From Vibrio parahaemolyticus (lineage in GTDB: Bacteria > Pseudomonadota > Gammaproteobacteria > Enterobacterales > Vibrionaceae), in NCBI RefSeq assembly GCF_900460535.1, contig NZ_UHIL01000001.1, positions 434,001 to 498,000 of the forward strand: a stretch of 64,000 nt of DNA, read 5' to 3'. Positions within the stretch are counted from its first letter, which is position 1. Every line of letters begins with the position of its first letter. This document shows positions 24,709 through 33,581 of this stretch, piece after piece. The translations under genes were made by a program, and so were the position numbers. Under the pieces are notes generated by a model. It was not told the DNA's origin, did not search any database, and saw nothing but the letters and a program-made list of their open reading frames with translations.

Positions 24709-25896
24709 TTGGGATCAATTATTAGATTAATAACTGCTGGGGTTAGGTTTCTTTTCTTACTTTTTTTATCATATTCTGGAAATGAAAGCATTATTGCTTT
24801 TTTAGCGTTGTCATATGCTATACATGGATTTTTAGTTTTTATATTACCTTGTGATTATTATGTCAGTGTTATTCATTATTATAGGAATTTCAGTAGAGAG
24901 TCATTGAGTAAAATTGCTGAGCATTGGGTTTTTCTATCTATATCTACAATGTTAAGCTTAATTACTTCCATTATTGTTATATTAACTCTTAATTTAGATA
25001 TTATATATTTGAGCTTAGCATTTATCATTGCTTTTGATTGCATTAATAGTGAATTGAATAGGATCTTGATTGCGAAAGGTGAAAATCTTGTATCTGCAAT
25101 CTTTTTGTTTTTTCGATGGGCTGCTTGGCCAATAATAATTACAATTCAAATTTTCTATGAGATAGCAATTAGTAATTTAATGGTCAGTACTTATTGGCTT
25201 ATTAGTGTAACTTTAACCATGATTTTTTGTACTTGGTTTTGTTTGAAAGATATCTCAGGGCTATTACTTTCTTTTGTATTTAGAGTTCAAATTAAATCTA
25301 TTTATATAGCTTTTAAAAAAGGGCTTAGTAACCTTGGTAGTACTATTTCACTAAGAGCTATCTTCACTATAGACAGATTTGCTGTTTCGTATATATATAA
25401 TGAAAAAACACTGGTATTGTACCAACTTTCTTTATCTCTTGTATCAATCTCGACCATACTCGTGGATTCAATTACTGTTCCGAAATATTATGGTGAGTTT
25501 TTTAATAAAAACATTTATAGAAAAGACTTAATCGCTAAATTTATCAAAAGTGTAGCGTTTATGGTGACTGTTAACCTTTTCTTTCACGTTGGACTTCTGT
25601 TGGTTATTGATTGTTTTAATATAAACATGACAATACCTCGCACATACGAACTTGTCCCTTTTTATCTTTTTAATCTTGTTTTTTTATCTATTTACCCATT
25701 CAGCTATTTAAATATAAGAGATGGTAAACTTATATTTAACACAAAAATGTCCGTATTATCTCTTTTGGTTTTTCTCATTTGTGTACTTATAGTATTGATA
25801 TTGAAATTAGACTATTATTGGTTCTCATGGATTATATTTTTATCGTTTTCTTCCAATCTTGCTTTGAGAGTTATTTATGAAAAAAGAGAGAATTAA
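24709..25896 (+). CDS. wzx: Wzx-like flippase
   Basis: 395 residues, strongly hydrophobic, with about ten or more predicted membrane segments (for example IIAFLALSYAIHGFLVFIL, VFLSISTMLSLITSIIVILT, LIISVTLTMIFCTWF-like and a final LLVFLICVLIVLILKLDYYW). The central loop has the family-like LGSTISLRAIFTIDRFAVSY near 215, where a Wzx/MATE protein carries charged residues in the lumen. It should flip the undecaprenyl-linked repeat unit to the periplasm. Start is TTG with GAGAGA about 10 bases upstream. Very AT-rich codon use, unlike flanking housekeeping genes. Overlaps the next glycosyltransferase by 20 bases. Sequence identity to known Wzx appears low. Confidence 0.8.
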   Translation: MGSIIRLITAGVRFLFLLFLSYSGNESIIAFLALSYAIHGFLVFILPCDYYVSVIHYYRNFSRESLSKIAEHWVFLSISTMLSLITSIIVILTLNLDIIYLSLAFIIAFDCINSELNRILIAKGENLVSAIFLFFRWAAWPIIITIQIFYEIAISNLMVSTYWLISVTLTMIFCTWFCLKDISGLLLSFVFRVQIKSIYIAFKKGLSNLGSTISLRAIFTIDRFAVSYIYNEKTLVLYQLSLSLVSISTILVDSITVPKYYGEFFNKNIYRKDLIAKFIKSVAFMVTVNLFFHVGLLLVIDCFNINMTIPRTYELVPFYLFNLVFLSIYPFSYLNIRDGKLIFNTKMSVLSLLVFLICVLIVLILKLDYYWFSWIIFLSFSSNLALRVIYEKREN

Positions 25897-26944
25897 CTGG
25901 TTTTACAATGGAACCTTAACAAAAGAAGAGCAAGATGGACACTCTGTAGTGAATGTTAATCTAATTAAGAAATTGTTGTTGAAGGATTGTGATATTGATT
26001 TTTTTTATATTTCAAAAAAAACTGATGCGGAAACAGAGGTATTTGTAACAAGTCTTGGTGTCAAAAATGTAACTAATATCAAGCCAAAAGGCATAGGGGG
26101 ACGTTTAGCTAACTTGATTTTCCCCAAAAAATGTAAGTCTAAGGTAAAAGTTGTGTATGGTTCTAATGCCGTTATGGATCATGTATGTATTGATTATGAA
26201 AACACTATTCTCATTGCCGGAGATGTAGAATCACGCAAGTGGATTCAAAACAAAAAACCAACAACATTTCATAATTATTTAATAAACAAAATTAGAGAAT
26301 CTAGATATAGGAAGTTTTCATCAGTTGTTATTTATAACGATGTAGACGCTCAGTTTTTAAACTTTAAGTCTAATCTGATAATAAATCCGGTGTGCTACAA
26401 TGGATATGTAAAACAAAATACAGAGGTAGATATTAAATATTATGATATTATATTTACAGGCAACTTTTCTTATCAACCTAATTTAGATGCGGCAAAATAT
26501 TTAATCAATGAATTCTCTAGAGGACCTTATAAATTGGCGCTGGTTGGCTTTAATGCGGACCTTTTGGGGGAGGTGAAATCTGATTATATTATTATTAAAG
26601 ATTCAGTACCATCAGTTGAAGATGAATTGGATAAAGCCAAGATTTTTATTTCACCTTTAAGGTATGGTACTGGTGTTAAAAATAAGGTGTTATCTGCTAT
26701 TAATGTAGGGATACCAATTATTGCTACTAATGTATCTATTGAAGGAATTCCAGATATTCATAATTTTTCTTCTGTTATGTGCTCTTATGATCGAAAAGAA
26801 CTAATTAATCTGGTTGAAAAAACGCTGTCTGATTATGATTCTTATAAAGAAGAAGCGAATAAGACTAAAGATTACTATGACGCTTTAATGTCTTGGGAAA
26901 GTTTTGCGGAAATTTTAAATTGTAAATTGAGAGATAAATGCTAA
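25877..26944 (+). CDS. Family 4-type glycosyltransferase
   Basis: 355 residues. The donor-binding half is clear: DIIFTGNFSYQPNLDAAKYL near 192, then DELDKAKIFISPLRYGTG near 252 and KNKVLSAINVGIPIIATNVS near 271, which is the GT4 donor-site Glu/Lys region in variant form. The N-terminal half is poorly conserved, containing VVNVNLIKKLLLK and a LIAGDVESRKWIQN stretch. It resembles the WsdC/EpsH-like transferases that build capsule repeat units. GAGAG lies shortly before ATG 25877, within the end of wzx. Overlaps wzy by seven bases. Acceptor and donor unknown. Confidence 0.8.
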   Translation: MKKERINWFYNGTLTKEEQDGHSVVNVNLIKKLLLKDCDIDFFYISKKTDAETEVFVTSLGVKNVTNIKPKGIGGRLANLIFPKKCKSKVKVVYGSNAVMDHVCIDYENTILIAGDVESRKWIQNKKPTTFHNYLINKIRESRYRKFSSVVIYNDVDAQFLNFKSNLIINPVCYNGYVKQNTEVDIKYYDIIFTGNFSYQPNLDAAKYLINEFSRGPYKLALVGFNADLLGEVKSDYIIIKDSVPSVEDELDKAKIFISPLRYGTGVKNKVLSAINVGIPIIATNVSIEGIPDIHNFSSVMCSYDRKELINLVEKTLSDYDSYKEEANKTKDYYDALMSWESFAEILNCKLRDKC

Positions 26945-28005
26945 AGTTAGCCTTACTTCTGTCATCAATAAAGCTACCTCTTGGAATTCCATTTTTTTTA
27001 AATGCGATCACACTACCTTTAGGTTTTCTTTATTTGAGTAAATTGAGACACATAGATAAATCATATATATTTATTCTAACTCTTCTACTTAGTGGTATTG
27101 TTGGTAATTTTATTTTTGGTTTTGATATACAGTCATTAGCAAGAACATTTCAAATACTACTAATGGTTTTGTTTTCAATTTATTTATCTAAGAACCTATA
27201 TAAAATAGATTATAAGTTAGCACTTTATTTCGCAATAGTACTCTCTTTTATTTTTATTTTAGAGTTAGCATTCAATATTAGATACTATCGTGAAATAATG
27301 GGATTAGCTATACCTAGGCTAGCCGGTGCTCATGGAGACCCTAACTATAACTCAGTATTTATTGGGGCCATTCTTTGTTTTTACGTTATTAAGGTAAGAA
27401 AGATAACTCCTTTAACCGTATTTCTAATTTTATTAGCAATTCCTGGTTTCTCTCGTGGAGCTATATTAGGATTAATTGGATTATTTTTTACTATATATTT
27501 TTATGGATCTTTTGCAAGGAAGTTATCATTACTTTTGCTTTTATTGTTATTTTCTCAACCTTTGTTGATTGAGACTCTATTCACCTTATTACCGCAAGAG
27601 GATTTAATTGCACTTAACTTTCTATCCTCTGGTAGGTTATCGCATTGGCATGCATATTATAGTATTGCTTTAGACAATTTTTTTGGTGTTGGATATTTTA
27701 TTGGTCAGCAGATCGAGGTTAATTATTTAGATTATGATTTATTCAAATATGCTAAACCACAACAAGCGCATAGTATGTATTTTAGTTCCATTGCTGACTT
27801 TGGGATAGTAGGGTATTTTTCTCTTTTTCTGTTTTTTATCCTGCTATACAATAGAGCAAAGCTTTGTCGATATAAATTGGGTGTTTTGAATAATTTACTT
27901 TTAGCCTTTTCTTCTCTTAATTTTTTAGGAGAGGTATCATTCTGGATTTTAGTTTCATTAATACTTATGCAAGAAGGATTCCAAGAGCAAGCGAAAGAGC
28001 ATTGA
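26938..28005 (+). CDS. wzy: O-antigen/capsule polymerase (Wzy)
   Basis: 355 residues, with about ten membrane segments. The middle has the polymerase-like periplasmic loops: PRLAGAHGDPNYNSVFIGAI near 127 and the aromatic and Arg-rich stretch LSSGRLSHWHAYYSIALDNF near 228, followed by GVGYFIGQQIEVNYLDYD and QQAHSMYFSSIADFGIVGY near 275, which matches the O-antigen ligase/polymerase fold (Wzy_C-like H and R motifs). It joins repeat units at the periplasmic face. Clear partner of wzx and wzz here. Overlaps its neighbours at both ends (7 and, depending on start, 0-4 bases). AT-rich. Confidence 0.84.
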   Translation: MLKLALLLSSIKLPLGIPFFLNAITLPLGFLYLSKLRHIDKSYIFILTLLLSGIVGNFIFGFDIQSLARTFQILLMVLFSIYLSKNLYKIDYKLALYFAIVLSFIFILELAFNIRYYREIMGLAIPRLAGAHGDPNYNSVFIGAILCFYVIKVRKITPLTVFLILLAIPGFSRGAILGLIGLFFTIYFYGSFARKLSLLLLLLLFSQPLLIETLFTLLPQEDLIALNFLSSGRLSHWHAYYSIALDNFFGVGYFIGQQIEVNYLDYDLFKYAKPQQAHSMYFSSIADFGIVGYFSLFLFFILLYNRAKLCRYKLGVLNNLLLAFSSLNFLGEVSFWILVSLILMQEGFQEQAKEH

Positions 28006-28046
28006 AATTAAAATTGAGCATTTCTATTTTGGAGGTCATTTATACA

Positions 28047-28547
28047 ATGAAGCATAATTGTTTTTTTCTCTTTGTACTATTTAGGAAGCTCTTTGAGTTC
28101 ATAAAAGATTTTAGAAGAAAATGTGATAAAGGTTACTATCGATATATTTACAGGATACCAACGTCTTTCATCGCCGGCTATTCAGTTAACATTCACGGTG
28201 AAGGTGAGTTAATTGTTGGTGAAAATTCTTATATTGGCACGAACTCTGCGATTAATTTAGCAAAGGAATGCAGTGTTAGTATTGGAGATAATGTATCCAT
28301 TAGCCATAATGTAAGAATTTATACAACAACAAAAGAATCAATTAAGGATCCTTGTGGTAATTCGAAAGTTAGGAATCGTGATGTAAATATTGGCAACAAC
28401 GTTTGGGTTGGCGCTAACGTGGTCGTTTTACCTGGGGTAACTATTTGTGACAATGTTACTATTGGTGCGAACTCTGTTGTGTATAAAAGTATCGAAACTC
28501 CCGGCGTATATACATCATCCACAATGAACTTTATCAAAGGTTACTAA
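28047..28547 (+). CDS. Hexapeptide-repeat acetyltransferase
   Basis: 166 residues from ATG 28047, chosen because GGAGGT (28031-28036) sits 10 bases before it; an upstream in-frame TTG at 28002 would add 15 residues. Hydrophobic/basic N terminus, then left-handed beta-helix repeats ELIVGENSYIGTNSAIN, CSVSIGDNVSISHNVRIYT, and VNIGNNVWVGANVVVLPGV, ending NVTIGANSVVYKS. The likely catalytic His is in ISHNVRIYT (by analogy with WcaF and NodL). Probably O-acetylates a capsule sugar. It follows wzy directly in the operon. Confidence 0.78.
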   Translation: MKHNCFFLFVLFRKLFEFIKDFRRKCDKGYYRYIYRIPTSFIAGYSVNIHGEGELIVGENSYIGTNSAINLAKECSVSIGDNVSISHNVRIYTTTKESIKDPCGNSKVRNRDVNIGNNVWVGANVVVLPGVTICDNVTIGANSVVYKSIETPGVYTSSTMNFIKGY

Positions 28548-28552
28548 ATATA

Positions 28553-29785
28553 ATGATTTTCGATCGACTGAAGTTTGTAGAAAAAAATTTCTCTAGTATC
28601 CCTTTTACTAGTAAAGAGTACTTTATAACAACCCATGAATCAATTTATGATAAAATTGACTTTAGATTGATGATCAAGTCGATTATTAAGTTAGTTGGTT
28701 CTGTATCAGGTTCGCTGTGGTTAAAAAATAATAAACAAGGGGATTATTTTGTCTATCATGGTGGGCTTAAAACGAAGTTAGAAATGGAGAAGCTTTTTAG
28801 TGAAGGGTTAAGCATTCATACTGTATCTGATAAGCACACTGATAACTCCGACTCTGCAAAAAGATTTTCCAGCTTAATATATGTACTCGATAAAAAATTC
28901 ATTAAAATTTTTAATAGTTTGATTTTTGATTCTTCTATTTCGTTTAGACTTAAAGTTTTAATGCTGTCTGACTTATTTTGGAATTATGGATATTATAGTT
29001 ATTTTAAGAAGGCTATTCTCAATAAAAAAAATGTGTTGTCCTTTTTTTCTACGTCCCAGTTAGCTTTTTCTTTACACGAAGCTTGCAAAGATATTAATAA
29101 ACCTTTTATTTTTTACTCTTGGGGAAGTAACCAAGGTTTCGAAGAGTTTAAATATTCATCTGCAGATATAACTTTAGTGAAGAATAGTTATGACTTTAAT
29201 TTGTTTTCTAGAATAGGAAGTTATGGAAAACTTATAAAGTTTGGTGATTTATCTTTATCTGATGTTAAAAATACTAGGGATTTATTCATAAAAAATGCCG
29301 CAAGAATTTTAATTGTTGATACATGTTTAAGTAGTAAAGTTAACGCAGAAAAGAAGTTCATTATTTATAAGCGAATCTTTGATTCACTTTCATCTGTTTC
29401 TTCTACCTTCACGGTTAGACCTCATCCTGCAACTAGAGTTTGCGAACTTTCAGAACTTCTTTCTAAATTCAGTGGTGATTTCCTGATGGAAAATGAAAAA
29501 AGTATATTTGAACAAGCACAGGACGCTGATTTAGTTATAAATATTAACTCTACCGTTGGAATACAATTGATTTCTTTAGGCATTCCTGTCTATGAGATTT
29601 ACGATGAGGGGTATGCCTACGGGTATCTTAATGAAGAATATCCGGGTCTTGTTTTTTCAAATAAAAATAATGTTTATCCAGGCGACAAGGTTTTTTTTAG
29701 TGAGAAATTGGAAAGCTTTATGTTAAGTCAGGGGATTATGCCTGCTGATTTGTCTTTATTGAAGAATTGTTTACGGCGTTGTTAA
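28553..29785 (+). CDS. Putative GT-B glycosyltransferase with HP and ST motifs (candidate nonulosonate transferase)
   Basis: 410 residues; I do not recognise the family with confidence. Near 280 it has FTVRPHPATRVCELSELLSK (RPHP), and near 325 DADLVININSTVGIQLISLG. An HP motif and a Ser-Ser/Thr motif in the donor-binding half are features of several bacterial sialyltransferase families (GT38, GT52, GT80 and the related KpsC/KpsS type), so it may transfer the CMP-activated nonulosonate made by the cassette at 20-24 kb. The middle contains YSWGSNQGFEEFKYSSADIT (near 190) and ILIVDTCLSSKVNAEKKF (near 258). No membrane segment or signal is obvious. Alternative: a dehydrogenase- or synthase-unrelated capsule protein. 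Motif evidence only. Confidence 0.6.
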   Translation: MIFDRLKFVEKNFSSIPFTSKEYFITTHESIYDKIDFRLMIKSIIKLVGSVSGSLWLKNNKQGDYFVYHGGLKTKLEMEKLFSEGLSIHTVSDKHTDNSDSAKRFSSLIYVLDKKFIKIFNSLIFDSSISFRLKVLMLSDLFWNYGYYSYFKKAILNKKNVLSFFSTSQLAFSLHEACKDINKPFIFYSWGSNQGFEEFKYSSADITLVKNSYDFNLFSRIGSYGKLIKFGDLSLSDVKNTRDLFIKNAARILIVDTCLSSKVNAEKKFIIYKRIFDSLSSVSSTFTVRPHPATRVCELSELLSKFSGDFLMENEKSIFEQAQDADLVININSTVGIQLISLGIPVYEIYDEGYAYGYLNEEYPGLVFSNKNNVYPGDKVFFSEKLESFMLSQGIMPADLSLLKNCLRRC

Positions 29786-30886
29786 ATGAAAACTAGAAAT
29801 AGAAAAATTTTAATATTTGAGGACTCATCTCAATGCTACTTTGGAGGTGGGCAAAAAGTAACACTCCAAACAATAAATGTGTTGAAAAATATATATGAAG
29901 AGATAATCGTTTACGATTATTCTGAAAATTCTGTCTTTGTGAAAAAAGTTCAAGAACTTGGAATTGAGGTTGTTTTTTTGAAAAAAATACAATCTCCATT
30001 TTTCCTTTTTAATTATATTTACAATATCATTGCTTTTTTATTTAAGGTTAAGGGAGGTGGAGCTGATTTTTATATATCAACTAAAATGGGAATTATCTAT
30101 ACCCCATTGATGTGTTTATTAGGAAGTGTGTTTTACCATGTACACAATGTAGAAGTAAAAGGGTCAATTAAAGCAAACTTAATGAGAATGCTGATATTTG
30201 TTGATAAAATTATTTGTGTCTCACACTCTGTTAAAGAAAGTTTGCCAAGTTTTATACAAAAAAAGGAGTCAACCCTAGTAGTATATAACTATTTTGATGG
30301 TCAATTTAATCGCGATGTCTCTATTGGTAAATATAAAAAAATAGTTTTTCTTGGTAGTTTGAATGGTATTAAAGGCGTGGATATCGCAATTAAAGCCTTT
30401 CGGAATTCTCGTCTAATTCCTAATGACTTTCAGTTTATTATTTGCGGAGATGGAGACAAGAAAAATGATTTGATGGCCTTGTCTAAAGGTGATGATAGAA
30501 TAGTGTTTAAGGGGTTTGTTGATGATATCGAGAATGTACTGACTAAACATAGTGCATTGATTTTGCCGACTGTAATATCTGAGGCGTGCCCAATGTCAAT
30601 AATCGAAGCTACATTTAACACGATCCCAGTAATAACAGGAAATATCGGTGGTCAAAAAGAACTTTTAGATATATCTAATTATGGGTTTTGTTTTGAGAAA
30701 GGCGATGTCGAGTCATGTATGAAGGCAATGGAAAAATTGCTCGACTCAAACATTATGTCCACTATGAATGTGAATCAAAATACAGAACAATTTCGCAAGA
30801 TTTTTTCTAGAGAAAATTATATTAAATCGATAGGCAACGTTTTCAATAGGGGCAAGTGTGAAGAAGAAGTTACTGGTAGTAAATAA
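29786..30886 (+). CDS. Family 4 glycosyltransferase
   Basis: 366 residues. N-terminal ILIFEDSSQCYFGGGQKVTL carries the GGGQ loop seen in GT4 acceptor domains; GSVFYHVHNVEVKGSIKANL near 112 and IICVSHSVKESLPSF near 143 are the receptor-like middle; the donor domain shows FLGSLNGIKGVDIAIKAF near 188, FIICGDGDKKNDLMAL near 215 and KHSALILPTVISEACPMSI near 252 (EAC variant of the catalytic Glu site). It directly abuts the previous gene (ATG right after its TAA). Overlaps the following transferase by 29 bases. Donor not identifiable; hexose is likely. Confidence 0.84.
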   Translation: MKTRNRKILIFEDSSQCYFGGGQKVTLQTINVLKNIYEEIIVYDYSENSVFVKKVQELGIEVVFLKKIQSPFFLFNYIYNIIAFLFKVKGGGADFYISTKMGIIYTPLMCLLGSVFYHVHNVEVKGSIKANLMRMLIFVDKIICVSHSVKESLPSFIQKKESTLVVYNYFDGQFNRDVSIGKYKKIVFLGSLNGIKGVDIAIKAFRNSRLIPNDFQFIICGDGDKKNDLMALSKGDDRIVFKGFVDDIENVLTKHSALILPTVISEACPMSIIEATFNTIPVITGNIGGQKELLDISNYGFCFEKGDVESCMKAMEKLLDSNIMSTMNVNQNTEQFRKIFSRENYIKSIGNVFNRGKCEEEVTGSK

Positions 30887-31976
30887 ACAGTATCACCCTT
30901 TTGTTGGTGGTGTAGAAACTGTTGCCAAACAATATGCAGAGTGGGGTGTTGATTCTGGTTTTGATGTGACTGTACTATGTTTGACAACACAAAAAAATAA
31001 GAGAGTTGAAACGGAGGTTATAAATGGAGTTAAGGTTGTTCGAGTTTATAGTTTTTTGAAGATTTATTCTCTTCCTCTCTCTTTGAGTTTCTTTTACCAT
31101 TTGTATAAAATGACGAAAAGCGCAGATATAGTACATGCTCATTACCCTTTTCCTCTGTTTGATATAATTTTTCCATTTTTGTCTCGAAAACCTAAGTATA
31201 TTGTAACTTGGCACAGTGATATCATTAGGCAAAAACTCTTCCGAATCATCTTGTCTCCCTTTACTAAATATATGGTCAGTAAAGTTAAAATTACAACCAC
31301 ATCTCCAAAAATTAGACAGTTTTCTGGTTTATTGAGTAAAAAGGATTGCAGTGTTTTACCTCTATCAATTGAACCTCCAAAAGAAATGTCCTATAAGGGT
31401 GTTCGCATTGCAAAAGTTGATGCGTTAGGTCGATTAATTCCTCAAGATTTTGCGCTTTTTTTGGGGCGTTTTTCTTATTATAAGGGCGTTAAATTTTTAC
31501 TTGATACCTGCCGAGATAATTTGCCCAAAAACGTTAATGTTTTAATGGTTGGTAGTGGAGAAATGTTATCTTATGCAAAAGATTTTATTCAACACAATGA
31601 CATGAATAATGTGTTTCTGGTCGAAGGTCATGTTTCTGAAGAGGAAAAACACGCTTATTTCGAGTTGTGTAAGTTCTTTATTTTTCCATCAATTTTTCGA
31701 TCAGAAGCCTTCGGTATTACACAATTAGAGGCAATGTCACACTCCAAACCTGTAATCAACACTCTTTTGAATAGCGGTGTTCCTTGGGTTTCTCAACATG
31801 GGATTACGGGTTTAAGTGTACCTGTTAATAATAAAGAGAAACTATCAGATGCTATTGCTTTGTTGTATAGTGATGCTTCTTATACAATGAAGTTAGGTAA
31901 TTCAGCAAAAGAAAGGTCTAGACTTTTTGAAACAAGTGAAATAAAACAAAGATACATCGAGTTTCTCAATTTTTGA
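30858..31976 (+). CDS. Family 4 glycosyltransferase (mannosyltransferase-like)
   Basis: 372 residues, starting at a GTG within the previous gene (AGGGGC upstream). N terminus LLVVNKQYHPFVGGVETVAK has the GGVE loop; AHYPFPLFDIIFPFL near 95 and KYIVTWHSDIIRQKLF near 115 are the acceptor-domain His motif; KITTTSPKIRQFS near 144; the donor domain ALFLGRFSYYKGVKFLLDT near 194 and IFRSEAFGITQLEAMSHSKP near 278 with the EX7E motif (E in SEAFGITQLE). The arrangement resembles mannosyl and fucosyl GT4 enzymes, in line with the GDP-mannose genes that follow, but the sugar is not proven. It is the last plus-strand transferase before a 140-base gap. Confidence 0.85.
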   Translation: MKKKLLVVNKQYHPFVGGVETVAKQYAEWGVDSGFDVTVLCLTTQKNKRVETEVINGVKVVRVYSFLKIYSLPLSLSFFYHLYKMTKSADIVHAHYPFPLFDIIFPFLSRKPKYIVTWHSDIIRQKLFRIILSPFTKYMVSKVKITTTSPKIRQFSGLLSKKDCSVLPLSIEPPKEMSYKGVRIAKVDALGRLIPQDFALFLGRFSYYKGVKFLLDTCRDNLPKNVNVLMVGSGEMLSYAKDFIQHNDMNNVFLVEGHVSEEEKHAYFELCKFFIFPSIFRSEAFGITQLEAMSHSKPVINTLLNSGVPWVSQHGITGLSVPVNNKEKLSDAIALLYSDASYTMKLGNSAKERSRLFETSEIKQRYIEFLNF

Positions 31977-32122
31977 ATTGTTTTTAAAAATTATTACGTG
32001 AATTTGAATTATATTTAAGGTTAATGCTTCAAGTTTTTGGAGTACGTACTTTAATATAACATTTTGGTTTTATCAGAACTACTTCTATAAAGTGGAATTA
32101 TAATTTAATTAATGAGTTGAGT
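31977..32122. other. 146-base gap before manC
   Basis: AT-rich gap between a transferase and manC. It contains a 10-base palindrome AGTACGTACT at about 32040-32049. No convincing promoter or terminator was seen; the palindrome may be chance. Confidence 0.4.
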
Positions 32123-33559
32123 ATGATTGTCCCAGTAATAATGGCCGGTGGATCCGGCAGTCGTTTGTGGCCTTTATCTCGAGCTAAATATCCTAAACAA
32201 TTTTTAGCAATTACAGGCGAACAAACAATGCTTCAACAAACATTGAAGCGGGTGGAAGGATTAGAACATAGTGCGCCATTTGTTATCTGTAATGAAGAAC
32301 ATCGATTCCTAGTGGCCGAGCAACTTCATCGCATTGATAGTTGTCACAGTGGGATACTATTAGAACCAGTAGGGCGTAATACTGCCCCTGCGATCGCTTT
32401 AGCAGCAAAATTTGCCCTATCTGAAAAACAAGCTGAAGATGTTTTAATGCTGGTTCTTGCTGCTGACCACGTGATTAAAGATACGCAATCGTTCCATCAA
32501 TCGGTACAAGTAGCAATTCCGTATGCCTTGCAAGGGAATATGGTGACTTTCGGTATCAAAGCGAATGCACCAGAAACAGGTTATGGTTACATTAAAACCG
32601 GTGCTACAGTTACCGTTGAGGATGAAAGTCGAGGTTTTAGTGTCGATAGTTTTGTCGAAAAGCCTAACCTTGAGACTGCACAGGGGTATTTAGACGATGG
32701 TAGGTACTTGTGGAACAGTGGTATGTTCTTATTCAAAGCTTCTACCTATCTTGAAGAGTTGGGGAAGTTCCGACCAGATATCCTGAAGGCATGTGAAAGT
32801 GCATACGAAAGTCATTTTGAAGACTTAGACTTTATTCGTATGTCACCTGAACTGTTCTCACAAATTCCAGACGAATCAATAGATTTTGCGGTAATGGAAA
32901 ACACAGAAAAAGCTGTTGTCGTTCCAATGGACGCAAATTGGAGTGATGTTGGTTCTTGGTCTGCACTCTGGGACGTTAATAATAAAGATGAGCAGGGTAA
33001 TGCTACTCGTGGCGATGTCTTAACTGAACAGACTCAAAATAGTTATATTTACTCGCAAGATAAACTCGTTGCTACCGTTGGCATTGAAAATCTTATCGTT
33101 GTAGAGACAAAAGATGCGGTCCTAATAGCAGATAAAGATAAGGTTCAAGATGTAAAGTCGATTGTAAATCAGTTGAAGCAGAAAAATCGAGCTGAGTGCC
33201 AACAGCATCAACAAGTATACCGTCCATGGGGGGGCCATGAGACGGTATCTGAAGGCGAGCGTTACCATGTAAAGCAAGTGCTAGTGAAACCTGGAGAGAA
33301 AACTGCTCTTCAGATGCATCATCACCGAGCGGAACATTGGGTTGTCGTGTCAGGTACGGCTAAAGTGACAAAAGGTGATGAAATTTTCCTTCTTACTGAG
33401 AATCAGTCCACGTATATTCCTGTAGGTACCGCGCACGCGATAGAAAATCCAGGTCGAGTTCCCTTAGAGCTCATCGAAGTTCGCTCAGGATCTTACTTAG
33501 AAGAAGACGATATTGTTCGTTTTGATGAGCAAGCATCTAAGTTTGGTGGTGACTACTAA
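32123..33559 (+). CDS. manC: Mannose-1-phosphate guanylyltransferase / mannose-6-phosphate isomerase
   Basis: 478 residues from ATG 32123 (a TTG six bases earlier is also in frame). Converts mannose-1-phosphate and GTP to GDP-mannose. Pyrophosphorylase motif [19 protein letters not shown] near 7, then [13 protein letters not shown] FVEKP near 183 and [16 protein letters not shown] near 275. C-terminal cupin: [19 protein letters not shown] near 393 with the metal-binding His cluster, and [13 protein letters not shown] near 437, the type II phosphomannose isomerase domain. Downstream manB and manA complete the route from fructose-6-phosphate to GDP-mannose, although manA partially duplicates the isomerase function. 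Confidence 0.94.
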   Translation: MIVPVIMAGGSGSRLWPLSRAKYPKQFLAITGEQTMLQQTLKRVEGLEHSAPFVICNEEHRFLVAEQLHRIDSCHSGILLEPVGRNTAPAIALAAKFALSEKQAEDVLMLVLAADHVIKDTQSFHQSVQVAIPYALQGNMVTFGIKANAPETGYGYIKTGATVTVEDESRGFSVDSFVEKPNLETAQGYLDDGRYLWNSGMFLFKASTYLEELGKFRPDILKACESAYESHFEDLDFIRMSPELFSQIPDESIDFAVMENTEKAVVVPMDANWSDVGSWSALWDVNNKDEQGNATRGDVLTEQTQNSYIYSQDKLVATVGIENLIVVETKDAVLIADKDKVQDVKSIVNQLKQKNRAECQQHQQVYRPWGGHETVSEGERYHVKQVLVKPGEKTALQMHHHRAEHWVVVSGTAKVTKGDEIFLLTENQSTYIPVGTAHAIENPGRVPLELIEVRSGSYLEEDDIVRFDEQASKFGGDY

Positions 33560-33581
33560 GTACTTATTAAGAAAGGATATT

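Noticed and set aside
28002..28046. Upstream TTG extension of the acetyltransferase
   Set aside because: A strong GGAGGT site lies directly before ATG 28047; the TTG has none.
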